From assembly GCF_017349315.1 (NCBI RefSeq), contig NZ_JAFMPP010000001.1, positions 310,001 to 374,000 of the forward strand: DNA of 64,000 nucleotides. The letters run 5' to 3'. The notes under the pieces were generated by a model. It made no database searches and was not told the DNA's origin. It worked only from the letters and a program-made list of their open reading frames with translations. Position numbers and translations under genes: made by a program. The DNA comes from Jiella flava (lineage in GTDB: Bacteria; Pseudomonadota; Alphaproteobacteria; Rhizobiales; Rhizobiaceae). Of this stretch, positions 50,240 through 58,813 are shown one piece after another; the first letter of the stretch is position 1, and the number at the start of each line of letters is the position of its first letter.

Positions 50240-51147
50240 GCCGACGGCGTCCCCGCGCCGGGCGCTGCGAGGCGCACGGCAGGCTCGGCGAACGCTTCGG
50301 GCTTGGCAACAAGCGGCCGCGCCTGCCAAAAGCAGACGCTCACAACGCCCGCCCCAGCCACCGCCATCGCCAGCGCCAGGCGGTGGCTCGCGCCGATCCG
50401 GCGCGCGAAAAACCGCCAGCGGCTCGGATCGTCCGGGCATGTCGGCTCGAAGCGGATCGTCGGCTCGCTCGCCGACACATCGTAGGCAAAGCCGTCGAGC
50501 GGCAAGGCGAGGCCCATGCCGCGCGCCTTGATATAGGCCTCCTTCAGCGTCCAGAAGGTGAAGAAGCGGTCGGTCAGTTCATCATCTTCGGCGGCATGGA
50601 CGAACGCCGTCTCGCTCGGTGCGAAATAGCGCGTGCACAGATCGGCCAAGCGCCCCTGACGGTCGATCCATTCGACATCGACGCCGAGGTCGCAGTTGCG
50701 GCCGATCGCCAGGGCGACGAGCCCCCGCGTGTGCGAGAGATTGAAGACAAGGCCAGGCGCCGCGTGCGCCTGATCCGGCGCGATTGCGGGCCGGCCGTAG
50801 CGATTGGCCTCGAACCGCCAGTCCGCCGGCGAACAATCGGCATGGCGCGACAGCGTGGTGCGAACCAGAGCCCGCCCGGTCAGATATTCCCGCCGTGCGC
50901 CCTCGACCTTGAACCGGTCGTAGCGCGCGCGCTCAGTTGAACTCAGGAGGCCCAGCCAGGCCAACGCGGTCTCACCGGTCGCAAGCGCAGGATCGGCGAG
51001 ATAGACGTCGACCCGGTCGCGATCGCTCGCGCAGCCGTTGGTCGGGCAGCTATCATTGGCAACGGATTGGGTCACGGCGCTTTGAAATTCGACGGTCGAC
51101 AAAGACGGCGGGCGGCGCTCCGCCGCTTGCGCATCGCAGTCGGACAT
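50236..51147 (-). CDS. 4'-phosphopantetheinyl transferase, Sfp type
   Basis: 303-residue transferase that moves the phosphopantetheine arm from coenzyme A to a serine on acyl or peptidyl carrier proteins. Diagnostic motifs: FNLSHTRGLVALAIGR, the magnesium site LGVDVEWIDR, and FFTFWTLKEAYIKARGMGLA. The N-terminal half has the pseudo-duplicate with LSSTERARYDRFKVEGARRE and YLTGRALVRTTLSRHA. The first 45 residues (from MSDCDAQAAERR) are unlike the family and have no good ribosome site, so the true start may lie nearer VDVYLADP. It is translationally coupled to the metallophosphoesterase. No polyketide or peptide synthase genes are in the window. Confidence 0.88.
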   Translation of the reverse strand: MSDCDAQAAERRPPSLSTVEFQSAVTQSVANDSCPTNGCASDRDRVDVYLADPALATGETALAWLGLLSSTERARYDRFKVEGARREYLTGRALVRTTLSRHADCSPADWRFEANRYGRPAIAPDQAHAAPGLVFNLSHTRGLVALAIGRNCDLGVDVEWIDRQGRLADLCTRYFAPSETAFVHAAEDDELTDRFFTFWTLKEAYIKARGMGLALPLDGFAYDVSASEPTIRFEPTCPDDPSRWRFFARRIGASHRLALAMAVAGAGVVSVCFWQARPLVAKPEAFAEPAVRLAAPGAGTPSA

Positions 51148-51207
51148 ATGGGGCGACCGAGCGGTGAGCGGGAGTCCCGCCGGTTCTGAAGGCGGCGGGA
51201 TCGCCGC

Positions 51208-52215
51208 TCAGCCGACGGCGACAGGCATCGAGAGCGACCAGAGCCCCGAAAAGATCAACCCGAAAAAGATGATCCAGCCGAACACCGTGTTCGACTTGAA
51301 CAGCGCCAGACATTGGTCCGGATCGTCGATGTCGAGGCTGGAGATTTGCCAGATCATCTGTACCGCGCCGATCACCAAAGCGATATAGGCCGGCCACGAG
51401 GGCCCGCCGGCCGGGGTCATCCCCGCCGCCGCAAAGGCCGCGAAGAACAGAATGATCGTGCCGAGATAAAGAACGGACAAGGCCTCGCGCGTGCGGCTGC
51501 CGAACAGCCGGGCGGTGGAGCGCACCCCGACCAGCGCATCGTCTTCCTTGTCCTGATGGGCGTAGATCGTATCGTAGCCGATGGTCCAGAGGATCGCACC
51601 GGCATATAAAAGCAGCGGCGCCAAGGTGAGCGAGCCGCGATCGGCGGCCCAGCCCATCAGCGCGCCCCAGGAAAAGGCGAGCCCCAGACCGAGCTGCGGC
51701 CAATCGGTGACGCGCTTGAGAAAGGGATAGATCGCCACCGTCGCCAGCGACGCGATGCCGAGCAGCACAGCGAACAAATTGAACTGGATCAGCACGATGA
51801 AGCCGACCAGCGCCTGGGCCACCAGGAAGAGCTTCGCCTGGAGGCGGGTGACGCGGCCAGACGGCAACGGCCGTGAGCGGGTGCGGGCGACCTTGTCGTC
51901 GATCTTCTGATCAACCAAATCATTATAGGTGCAGCCAGCGCCGCGCATGGCGATCGAGCCGACCAGAAACAGGAAGAGGTGCCAGAGGCTCGGCAGTCCC
52001 GTGTGGATCGCACTCGGCGCCACCGCCTGCGGCGCCAGCGCCGCCGACCACCAGCACGGCCACAACAAGAGTTGCCAGCCGATCGGCCGGTCCCACCGCG
52101 CGAGCTGCGCATAGGGCCAGATCGCCCTGGGCAACAACCGATAGACCCAATTGTAGAGGGCTGCATCGGAAACCCGATCGGTCGGTTCGGCCAGACTGGT
52201 TTTCAGATTCGTCAT
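51208..52215 (-). CDS. ubiA: 4-hydroxybenzoate polyprenyltransferase
   Basis: 335-residue integral membrane prenyltransferase of ubiquinone synthesis. The two aspartate-rich prenyl-diphosphate motifs are GCTYNDLVDQKIDDKVAR and YDTIYAHQDKEDD. RWDRPIGWQLLLWPCWWSAA and RSRPLPSGRVT are UbiA signatures. About eight helices are seen. The chosen ATG at 52215 lies two codons inside a GTG; neither has a strong ribosome site. The gene is divergent from purD across 169 bp and 60 bp after the PPTase start, same strand. Confidence 0.94.
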   Translation of the reverse strand: MTNLKTSLAEPTDRVSDAALYNWVYRLLPRAIWPYAQLARWDRPIGWQLLLWPCWWSAALAPQAVAPSAIHTGLPSLWHLFLFLVGSIAMRGAGCTYNDLVDQKIDDKVARTRSRPLPSGRVTRLQAKLFLVAQALVGFIVLIQFNLFAVLLGIASLATVAIYPFLKRVTDWPQLGLGLAFSWGALMGWAADRGSLTLAPLLLYAGAILWTIGYDTIYAHQDKEDDALVGVRSTARLFGSRTREALSVLYLGTIILFFAAFAAAGMTPAGGPSWPAYIALVIGAVQMIWQISSLDIDDPDQCLALFKSNTVFGWIIFFGLIFSGLWSLSMPVAVG

Positions 52216-52384
52216 GGCCACACAGTGAGTGCATCAATGCTCCAGTCAAGTGAAAAACTGTATCAATCGTGTCTTTCCGCCGATTTCCTTCGATTTGCCT
52301 GGCTTGACCTTCCCATATGAAGCCCCGTATCGCCTCCCCGACGAACGAAATCTCGACGACAACTCACCACGCGGACGATTGCGC

Positions 52385-53656
52385 ATGAAGGTCCTTTTGA
52401 TCGGTTCCGGCGGCCGCGAACACGCGCTGGCCTGGAAGCTCGCCCAGTCAAGCTTGCTGAGCGAGCTCTTCGCGGCACCGGGCAATCCGGGGATCGCGGA
52501 ATGCGCGACGCTCGTCCCCCTCGACACCGATGACCATGCGGCGGTGGTGGCGTTTTGCCGCGAGCAGGCGATCGATCTGGTCGTGGTCGGCCCCGAAGCG
52601 CCGCTGGTCGACGGCATCGCCGACAGCTTGAACGAAGCCGGAATCCTAGTCTTCGGCCCTTCAAAAGCCGCCGCCCGGCTTGAGGGCTCGAAGGGTTTTA
52701 CCAAGGATCTCTGCGCGCGGCATGACATCCCGACGGCTCGCTACAAGCGGTTTTCCGACCTCGCCGCGGCCAAAACTTATGTCGACGAAACCGGCTTTCC
52801 GATGGTGATCAAGGCCGATGGCCTGGCCGCCGGCAAGGGCGTGACCATCGCCACCACGAAGGCCGAGGCCGAAGCGGCGATCGAGGCTTGCTTCGATGGC
52901 GCTTTCGGCGGGCCGGGCGCCGAACTGGTGATCGAGGAATTTCTGGAGGGCGACGAGGCAAGCCTCTTCTGCCTGTGCGACGGCGAGCGGGCGATCGTCT
53001 TCGGCACCGCCCAGGACCACAAGCGCGCCTTCGACCGCGATCGCGGACCCAACACGGGCGGCATGGGCGCCTATTCGCCGGCCCTCGTGATGAGCGACAG
53101 TCTGGTCGATCGGACAATGCGCGAGATCATCGCGCCGACGCTGAAAGGCATGGCGGACATCGGCGCGCCGTTCCGCGGCGTCCTCTATGCCGGCCTGATG
53201 CTGACGGAGACAGGCCCGAAGCTGATCGAATACAATGTCCGCTTCGGCGACCCGGAAACTCAGGTGCTGATGATGCGCCTTCAGAGCGACCTTCTGGCCG
53301 TCTTCCTGGCCGCCGCCAAAGGCGACCTTTCCGGCGCCGAGGTCACATGGTCGCGGCAGCGGGCGCTGACCGTGGTGATGGCCTCCGAAGGTTATCCGGG
53401 GCCTTACAAAAAAGGCACCGAAATCACCGCCCTCCCCGATCCGGCGGACACCGGCCGGGTCTTCCACGCCGGGACACGGCGCGACGGCGACAAGCTCGTC
53501 GCGGTCGGCGGCCGTGTGCTGAATGTCACGGCCACCGGCAGTACCGTCAAGGATGCGGCGGCGCGGGCCTATGCGATGGTCGATCAGGTCGGCTGGGACC
53601 ATGGCTTCTTCCGCTCCGATATCGGCCACCGGGCGATCATGGTCGAAGGCGCGTAA
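52385..53656 (+). CDS. purD: phosphoribosylamine-glycine ligase
   Basis: 423-residue ATP-grasp enzyme, second step of purine synthesis. N-terminal [20 protein letters not shown] is the GARS signature. The ATP-grasp core has [60 protein letters not shown] and the metal-binding [13 protein letters not shown]. Full length. The ATG at 52385 is the start of the conserved region; 52 upstream in-frame codons are not family sequence. Convergent with a GNAT gene, with a palindromic repeat in between. Confidence 0.96.
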   Translation: MKVLLIGSGGREHALAWKLAQSSLLSELFAAPGNPGIAECATLVPLDTDDHAAVVAFCREQAIDLVVVGPEAPLVDGIADSLNEAGILVFGPSKAAARLEGSKGFTKDLCARHDIPTARYKRFSDLAAAKTYVDETGFPMVIKADGLAAGKGVTIATTKAEAEAAIEACFDGAFGGPGAELVIEEFLEGDEASLFCLCDGERAIVFGTAQDHKRAFDRDRGPNTGGMGAYSPALVMSDSLVDRTMREIIAPTLKGMADIGAPFRGVLYAGLMLTETGPKLIEYNVRFGDPETQVLMMRLQSDLLAVFLAAAKGDLSGAEVTWSRQRALTVVMASEGYPGPYKKGTEITALPDPADTGRVFHAGTRRDGDKLVAVGGRVLNVTATGSTVKDAAARAYAMVDQVGWDHGFFRSDIGHRAIMVEGA

Positions 53657-53733
53657 CGCGGCTGGCGGCACGCGGGCCGAGAGCGCCTGACCTCTTGCAA
53701 GACGCGCAAGGGACACGCGAACTTATTGATTTT

Positions 53734-53782
53734 GAGCATTGTGCTTGGCCGGAAAGCAATTCCGATTTTCGGGCCGATGCTC
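53734..53782. repeat. palindromic intergenic repeat, copy 2
   Basis: A 49-bp imperfect palindrome whose ends GAGCAT and ATGCTC pair exactly. It is nearly identical in its right half to 24123-24166 (ATTCCGATTTTCGG, then CCGATGC). Its last base touches the stop codon of the GNAT gene, and purD ends 77 bp to the left, so it may act as a terminator for convergent transcripts. Confidence 0.72.
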
Positions 53783-54291
53783 TACCCGTGCCAGGCGAAG
53801 GCGAGCTTGCGAAGCGTCGTTGCGCCGAAACGCTCCTCGCCTTCGGCCATGGGCACACCGCCCAACCACTCGTAAAAGCCAGTTGCCATCGCGTTTTCGT
53901 CCAGCGCCCAAACCGCGTGGCTTTCCATTTCACGTTCGCGCAAAAGCTTTTGCGACGCGGCAAAAAGCCGACGGCCGAACCCGACGCCCTGATGTGATGG
54001 TTTGAGATAAAGTTCGTAAATCTCGCCCTTGACCGCCAAAGCCTGCGTGCGGTTTGGCCCCATGGTCGCGTAGCCAACAGTCTCGCCACAAAAATCGGCG
54101 ACGAGAATGCCCGCCCCGTTCCGGATGGCGCGGGTCCACCAATCGTGGCGCCGGCGATCGATGATCGCGTTCAGGCAGCCATGGGGGATGATACCGGCGT
54201 AAGCGCCGCGCCACGCCGCCTCATGGACGCACGCCAGTGCGGTGGCGTCCTTTGGATCAGCGAATCGAATGGCAGTCGTGATCGTCGGCAT
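53782..54291 (-). CDS. GNAT-family N-acetyltransferase
   Basis: 169-residue single-domain acetyltransferase. IRFADPKDATALACVHEAAW is the start typical of RimI-like proteins, and VADFCGETVGYATMG is strand beta4. The acetyl-CoA pyrophosphate loop is ELYLKPSHQGVGFGRRLF (Q-G-V-G-F-G). ALDENAMATGFYEWLGGVPM is the final helix and strand. The substrate is unknown. On the minus strand it follows the PH-domain gene by 111 bp; a small GCGGT/ACCGC hairpin and A/T-rich patch lie in that gap, so it probably has its own promoter. Confidence 0.85.
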   Translation of the reverse strand: MPTITTAIRFADPKDATALACVHEAAWRGAYAGIIPHGCLNAIIDRRRHDWWTRAIRNGAGILVADFCGETVGYATMGPNRTQALAVKGEIYELYLKPSHQGVGFGRRLFAASQKLLREREMESHAVWALDENAMATGFYEWLGGVPMAEGEERFGATTLRKLAFAWHG

Positions 54292-54402
54292 CGCCGATCA
54301 ACGTACAAGACCACAATTCGATCCATGGTTTCCAAAAAGTTTAAAAAGAGAAATTGTCATCGAGCGGTCACAACCGCGTCTCGAGGAAATAGGTCTTACC
54401 CA

Positions 54403-54783
54403 TTATCGACGCCCCAGAACCCCTTCGGCCAAGGCTTTTTGAATGCCGGCAATATTCGAGCGACGCGACAGCTCGCGGTGCAGCGGCGGCTGCCCGCTGA
54501 TCCAGATCGTCATCTCGGAATCCACATCGAAGGTTCCCGCCGTCTCGATCGAAAAGGTGCTGATCGCCCGATAGGGAATCGAGGTGATATTGCGCTTGCG
54601 CCCGGTCATGCCCTGCTTGTCGACCATGATCAGCCGCAGATCGGTGAAGACGAGCATGTCTCGCACCACCATGAAGGCCAGCTCGATCTCCTCGCCCGAC
54701 ACTAGAATCGGCTCCAGTTCGCTGCGCACCGTTTCGACGTCGACATCGCTGGTCAGGCCCATCAGGCCGGATAAAAGTCCCAT
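54403..54783 (-). CDS. bacterial PH-domain protein (YvbH-like)
   Basis: 126-residue protein of the bacterial pleckstrin-homology family. Typical features: MGLLSGLMGLTSDVDVETVR at the start, FMVVRDMLVFTDLRLIMVDK, GMTGRKRNITSIPYRAISTF and SIETAGTFDVDSEMTIWISG. Members form ring-like oligomers in crystal structures; the cellular role is not known. Family members begin at the MGLL position, so I place the start at 54783 rather than the ATG five codons upstream or the longer frame beyond. It stands alone, 222 bp after the enoyl-CoA hydratase gene's stop on the same strand. Confidence 0.85.
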   Translation of the reverse strand: MGLLSGLMGLTSDVDVETVRSELEPILVSGEEIELAFMVVRDMLVFTDLRLIMVDKQGMTGRKRNITSIPYRAISTFSIETAGTFDVDSEMTIWISGQPPLHRELSRRSNIAGIQKALAEGVLGRR

Positions 54784-55005
54784 CCCCGTACCACTCATTG
54801 CAGCTTCGATCGCGCCGACTTTTCCGTCATCCGGCGCCCGCGGATGAAGATAGGCACCCGGCGCTCGATGTCCGCAGGCTTCTCGAGATTTCCCCAGCCC
54901 GTGGCTGCCGACCGAAACGCTTTTCTCGGTCAAAACTTGCATGCAGTAGCATCGCAACACATCGATCGCGCGGTGCGCATCCGTTGCGGGCGGGCCGAGG
55001 CGGGA

Positions 55006-55743
55006 TCAGCGATGCAGGAAGGCGGCGAAGGCGGCGCGGGCTTCGGAGGAGCGGAGCCTTTCGGCGAAGATTTCGAGTTCCTGACCGAGACGGCCGCGGA
55101 TATCCTCGCGGGTGCCCTTGAGCAGGTCGCGGGCGATCCGCAGCGCTTCCGGTGGCTTTTGGGCGAGCCTCGCCGCCGCCGCTTGCGCTTCGGCCTCCGG
55201 ATGGTCGGTGATCTGATAGACGAGACCCGCTTCGCGGGCTGCTTGCGCGTCGAAGGCATCGCCGAGAACCAGGAGAGCAAAGGCTCGCTGGTCGCCCATC
55301 AGACGCGGCGCGATCAGGCTGGAGGCCGCTTCCGGCGTTAGGCCAAGATCGAGAAAAGGCGTGCGAAACAGCGATCGCGGGCTGGCATAGGCAAGATCGC
55401 AATGCATCAGCAGCGTCGTGCCGATGCCGATCGCAAGGCCGTCGACCGCCGCGATCGTCGGTTTGGGGGCCGCCGCGAGTTGATGCAAGAAGTCCCGGGT
55501 CTCGGAGGGGAGCGCGCCACCCTCGGCGATCGTCATGAAATCCTTGATGTCGTTGCCAGCTGAAAAGGTCCCCGGCACTCCGGCAAAGACGACGGCGCGA
55601 ATGACCTCGTCGATCGAAGCCTTTTCAAGCGCTTTGTTCATGCCGTGATACATTTCGCGATTGAGCGCGTTCTTCTTCTCCGCCCGGTTGAGGCGAATGA
55701 TCATCACGCCGTCGGCGACGGTCGTCTGAATGAGATCGGTCAT
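55006..55743 (-). CDS. enoyl-CoA hydratase/isomerase (crotonase family)
   Basis: 245-residue crotonase-fold protein. The oxyanion-hole segments are TFSAGNDIKDFMTI and AVDGLAIGIGTTLLMHCDLA. The second catalytic region reads FRTPFLDLGLTPEAASSLIA, which has a Leu-Thr-Pro-Glu with the active-site glutamate typical of isomerases of the ECI/PaaG type. Its ATG overlaps the stop of the acyl-CoA dehydrogenase by 4 bp, so the two form a two-gene operon. It may hydrate or isomerise the product of that enzyme. The exact acyl chain is unknown. Confidence 0.88.
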   Translation of the reverse strand: MTDLIQTTVADGVMIIRLNRAEKKNALNREMYHGMNKALEKASIDEVIRAVVFAGVPGTFSAGNDIKDFMTIAEGGALPSETRDFLHQLAAAPKPTIAAVDGLAIGIGTTLLMHCDLAYASPRSLFRTPFLDLGLTPEAASSLIAPRLMGDQRAFALLVLGDAFDAQAAREAGLVYQITDHPEAEAQAAAARLAQKPPEALRIARDLLKGTREDIRGRLGQELEIFAERLRSSEARAAFAAFLHR

Positions 55744-57551
55744 GACTGCGCCTTTGCTGCGAGAAGATCGTGGGCCGCGGCGAGGCTGGCAGCACCGAAG
55801 CGAACGGTCCGCCTCAAGGCGGCCGTCTCCGGCACGAGATTTTCGGCGACGAAGCGGCAAAGCGCAACGCGCTCGGGATCGGCTTCGGCGAGCGCCCCCT
55901 TGGCGATCAAGGCACCGCCGGCAGCAAGGCCGAACAGCTTCAGATAGGGCGCCGCCCCTGCCAGCGCGGTGTCCGTTTCGCCGCTCCGCAGAAGCTCCAG
56001 AAGGAAATCGGTCGCCGCCGTCAGATCGGCGGTCGCGGCCGCAAGGCAGACAGCCGTCTCACCAAAATCCGGCGCGTTGCGGCCGGTGAGCTCGGTCACG
56101 ATCGCCTCCAGTTCGCCGATGAAGGCCGAGACCGCCTCGCCTCCCGATTGACCGATCTTGCGGGTGACGAGATCGATCGCCTGAATGCCGTTGGTGCCCT
56201 CGTAGATCGGCGTGATGCGGGCATTTCGCAGGAGGCGCGCGGCGCCCGTCTCCTCGACAAATCCCATGCCCCCATGGACCTGAATGCCGAGCGAGGCGAC
56301 CTCGCAGGCCGCATCGGTGGAAAACGCCTTGGCGATGGGGGTGAGCAGATTGGCCCGCTCTTGCCAGGCTTTTGCCTTGTCCGGATCGCTCGCGCCATAG
56401 GCCCGGGCGCGATCGATCGCAACGGCGCAGGAGAAGGCGATCGCCCGCGAGGCCTCGGTCAAGCCCTTCATGGTCAGCAACATGCGCGCGACATCGGGAT
56501 GGCCGAGGATCGGGCTCATGCCGCCGGCAGGCTCGGCGCCGGGGGCCAGCCGCGTCGCCCTGCCCTGGCGGCGCTCCGCAGCATAGGCCAGCGCTTTCCC
56601 GTAGGCCGCGTCGGCGAGCCCCACGCCCTCCATGCCGACCATCAGCCGGGCATTGTTCATCATGGTGAACATACAGGCCAGACCGCGATTTTCCTCGCCG
56701 ACCAGCCAGCCGATGGCGCCAGGCTCCGCGCCGTCGACCGTGCCCTCGCCAAACAGCATGGTGCAGGTGGGCGAGGCATGGATGCCGAGTTTGTGCTCGA
56801 TCGAATGGCAGAAGACGTCGTTGCGCCGACCTGGCGCGCCGGCCTCGTCGGGGAGAAATTTCGGCACGAGAAACAGCGAGATCCCCTTCACCCCGGCCGG
56901 GGCGTCGGGCAGGCGGGCGAGCACCAGATGGATAATGTTCTCAGTCAGATCATGCTCGCCATAGGTGATGTAGATCTTCTGGCCGAAGATCCGGTAACTG
57001 CCGTCGTCGCGCCGCTCGGCGCGGCTGCGAAGCGCGGCAAGATCCGAACCCGCCTGGGGCTCGGTCAGGTTCATCGTCCCGGCCCACGTACCGGAGACAA
57101 GTTTCTCCAGATAGATGCGCTTCAGCCCCTCGGAGCCATGCTTGTCGAGTGCCTCCACCGCACCCGCCGTCAGCAGCGGGCCCAGTGCGAAGGGCATCGA
57201 GGCGAAATTCCACATTTCGGCAACGGCTGCAGCCAGAGCCGTCCCCAGCTCCTGTCCGCCATAATCGGCTGGGCCGGCAATGGCGTTCCAACCACCGGCC
57301 GTCCAATCACGATAAAGCTCGCGCCAGCCCTCCGGCATGGTGACCGCGCCGTTTTCGAAGTTTGCGCCAACCTGATCGCCGATCGCATCGAGCGGCGCCA
57401 TGCGCTCGGCGGCAAATTTTGCCGCCTCATCCAGAACCGCATCGACAAGGTCCGGCGCAAGATCGGGAAAAAGTCCCTCGGCCATCGCAGCGTCGAGGCC
57501 GGCGATGGTCCTGAGCGTGAAGGCGATCTCTCTGACGGGTGGCTGCGGCAT
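55740..57551 (-). CDS. acyl-CoA dehydrogenase, long DmdC-like form
   Basis: 603-residue FAD enzyme with the extended C-terminal domain seen in DmdC (3-methylmercaptopropionyl-CoA dehydrogenase) and related proteins. Motifs: MNLTEPQAGSDLAALRSRAE and KIYITYGEHDLTENIIHLVL in the N-terminal half; FTMMNNARLMVGMEGVGLAD; and YGASDPDKAKAWQERANLLT then GGMGFVEETGAARLLRNARI with the ITPIYEGTNGIQAIDLV segment carrying the catalytic glutamate. GAGAGG lies before the ATG. Followed by an overlapping enoyl-CoA hydratase. A dmd-type function is possible but the family is broad, and a generic branched or medium-chain dehydrogenase is equally likely. Confidence 0.88.
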   Translation of the reverse strand: MPQPPVREIAFTLRTIAGLDAAMAEGLFPDLAPDLVDAVLDEAAKFAAERMAPLDAIGDQVGANFENGAVTMPEGWRELYRDWTAGGWNAIAGPADYGGQELGTALAAAVAEMWNFASMPFALGPLLTAGAVEALDKHGSEGLKRIYLEKLVSGTWAGTMNLTEPQAGSDLAALRSRAERRDDGSYRIFGQKIYITYGEHDLTENIIHLVLARLPDAPAGVKGISLFLVPKFLPDEAGAPGRRNDVFCHSIEHKLGIHASPTCTMLFGEGTVDGAEPGAIGWLVGEENRGLACMFTMMNNARLMVGMEGVGLADAAYGKALAYAAERRQGRATRLAPGAEPAGGMSPILGHPDVARMLLTMKGLTEASRAIAFSCAVAIDRARAYGASDPDKAKAWQERANLLTPIAKAFSTDAACEVASLGIQVHGGMGFVEETGAARLLRNARITPIYEGTNGIQAIDLVTRKIGQSGGEAVSAFIGELEAIVTELTGRNAPDFGETAVCLAAATADLTAATDFLLELLRSGETDTALAGAAPYLKLFGLAAGGALIAKGALAEADPERVALCRFVAENLVPETAALRRTVRFGAASLAAAHDLLAAKAQS

Positions 57552-57773
57552 GGTTTCCTCTCCTGCGGATCCAAGGTGGCGCCAATTCCGCGCCAGCCAA
57601 GAAAATTATTAGATATTCCTTTGACTTGCCTCGGCAGCTCCATCGACGGAGCGACCGTTGAGTTCCATATGCCCCTGCGAAAGTTGCCGTCTCGATTGTG
57701 CACTCGCTGACGACGATGAGGAACCTTGCGGGCCCGTCGGCCATTGACGCGAGCGAACGAAAGGGAGGTATGC

Positions 57774-58616
57774 ATGCGTCTTGTTCGGTTTGGCGATCGC
57801 GGCGCTGAACGACCGGGTCTCATCGACGAGCAGGGCACACTCAGGGATCTTTCGAGGCATGTGTCGGCGCTCGACGGCGCCGCGCTGGCGCCGGGCAGCT
57901 TGGCGGCGTTGGCGGCGATCGATCCGACCAGCCTGCCGCGGGTGGCCAAGGGCACGCGGCTGTGCAAACCGATCGAACGGATCGGCAAAATCGTCGGCAT
58001 CGGCCCGAACTATGCCGACAGCGCCAGGCTTGCGGGCTTTCGCATCAATCCCGAGCCGACGTTGTTCCTTAAGGCGGCGACGAGCGCCTGCGGGCCGACC
58101 GAAGCCATCGAAATTCCCAAATTGGCGGCCCGCGTCGACTGGGGCGTCGAGCTGGCAGTCGTCATCGGCCGCACCAGCAAATATCTGAGCGTCGAGGCGG
58201 CCGAACAGGTCATCGCCGGCTACTGCCTCGCCAATGACATCACCGAACGCAATTTCCAGCTCCAGCGGGGTGGGCAGTGGACCAAGGGCAAGAGCCACGA
58301 CACCTTCTGCCCGCTCGGGCCCTGGCTGGTGACGCCAGACGAACTGCCCAATCTCGATGCCATCGAAGTCTGGCTCGACGTCAATGGCGAGCGTCAACAG
58401 ACCGGCTCGACGAGCGCGATGATCTTTAAGATCCCGTATCTCGTCTCTTATGTCTCGCGCTTCATGCGGCTTGAGCCGGGCGACGTGATCCTGACCGGCA
58501 CGCCGGCCGGAGTCGGCCTGTCCTACGATCCGCCGCGATTCCTGAAGCCCGGCGACCGGGTGCGCCTTGGCGCCAGCGGTCTCGGCGAGCAGGACTGCCT
58601 CTGCGTCTCGGCCTGA
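57774..58616 (+). CDS. fumarylacetoacetate hydrolase-family protein
   Basis: 280-residue enzyme of the FAH superfamily (ring-cleavage hydrolases and isomerases). The C-terminal catalytic fold shows KIVGIGPNYADSARLAGFRI, VDWGVELAVVIGRT (metal-binding Glu), GYCLANDITERNFQL, KSHDTFCPLGPWLVTPDE and LEPGDVILTGTPAGVG. The N-terminal 60 residues are the small FAH_N-like part, MRLVRFGDRGAERPGLIDEQ. The start at 57774 is set by GGGAGG. Substrates cannot be predicted. A strong hairpin begins 8 bp after its stop. Confidence 0.88.
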   Translation: MRLVRFGDRGAERPGLIDEQGTLRDLSRHVSALDGAALAPGSLAALAAIDPTSLPRVAKGTRLCKPIERIGKIVGIGPNYADSARLAGFRINPEPTLFLKAATSACGPTEAIEIPKLAARVDWGVELAVVIGRTSKYLSVEAAEQVIAGYCLANDITERNFQLQRGGQWTKGKSHDTFCPLGPWLVTPDELPNLDAIEVWLDVNGERQQTGSTSAMIFKIPYLVSYVSRFMRLEPGDVILTGTPAGVGLSYDPPRFLKPGDRVRLGASGLGEQDCLCVSA

Positions 58617-58623
58617 ATGAATA

Positions 58624-58653
58624 GCGGGCGGCGAGGCGGGCCTCATCGCCCGC
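58624..58653. terminator. strong hairpin between FAH gene and fad operon
   Basis: GCGGGCG and CGCCCGC form a 7-bp stem, then a GC/AT internal loop, then GAGG/CCTC around a CGGG loop. It begins 8 bp after the FAH-family stop and contains the stop codon of the facing gene remnant, so it could terminate both convergent transcripts. Confidence 0.55.
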
Positions 58654-58813
58654 CCCCGCCCGGCCGATCCGCACTATGCAGTAAGGCGGCCGGAAGCACC
58701 GCTCCGGTGAGACGCTCGCCGAGCCCGAGCGGCAGGCCGAGGACGATCGTCCGCCCGACCCGCTCGACGATCGCTTGGGCGAGCGCGTCGGCGTCTTGGA
58801 ATCGCTGGGGCAT
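58643..58813 (-). pseudogene. N-terminal remnant of acetyl-CoA hydrolase/transferase gene
   Basis: 56-codon open frame whose ATG overlaps the fadB stop as ATGA, so it was or is translationally coupled. Its first 33 residues (MPQRFQDADALAQAIVERVG, then RTIVLGLPLGLGE) read like the N-terminus of the large acetyl-CoA hydrolase/transferase family (about 600-700 residues), where the ...VLGLPLGLGKA... start is conserved. After that the sequence departs (RLTGAVLPAALLHSADR), ending in a Gly run and a TGA inside a hairpin. The rest of the gene is missing. I interpret it as a deletion remnant; whether the short peptide is still made is unknown. Confidence 0.55.

Noticed and set aside
54364-54377. GCGGT-CACA-ACCGC hairpin after the PH-domain gene
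   Set aside because: Five-base stem without an adjacent T-run; possible but not supportable on its own.
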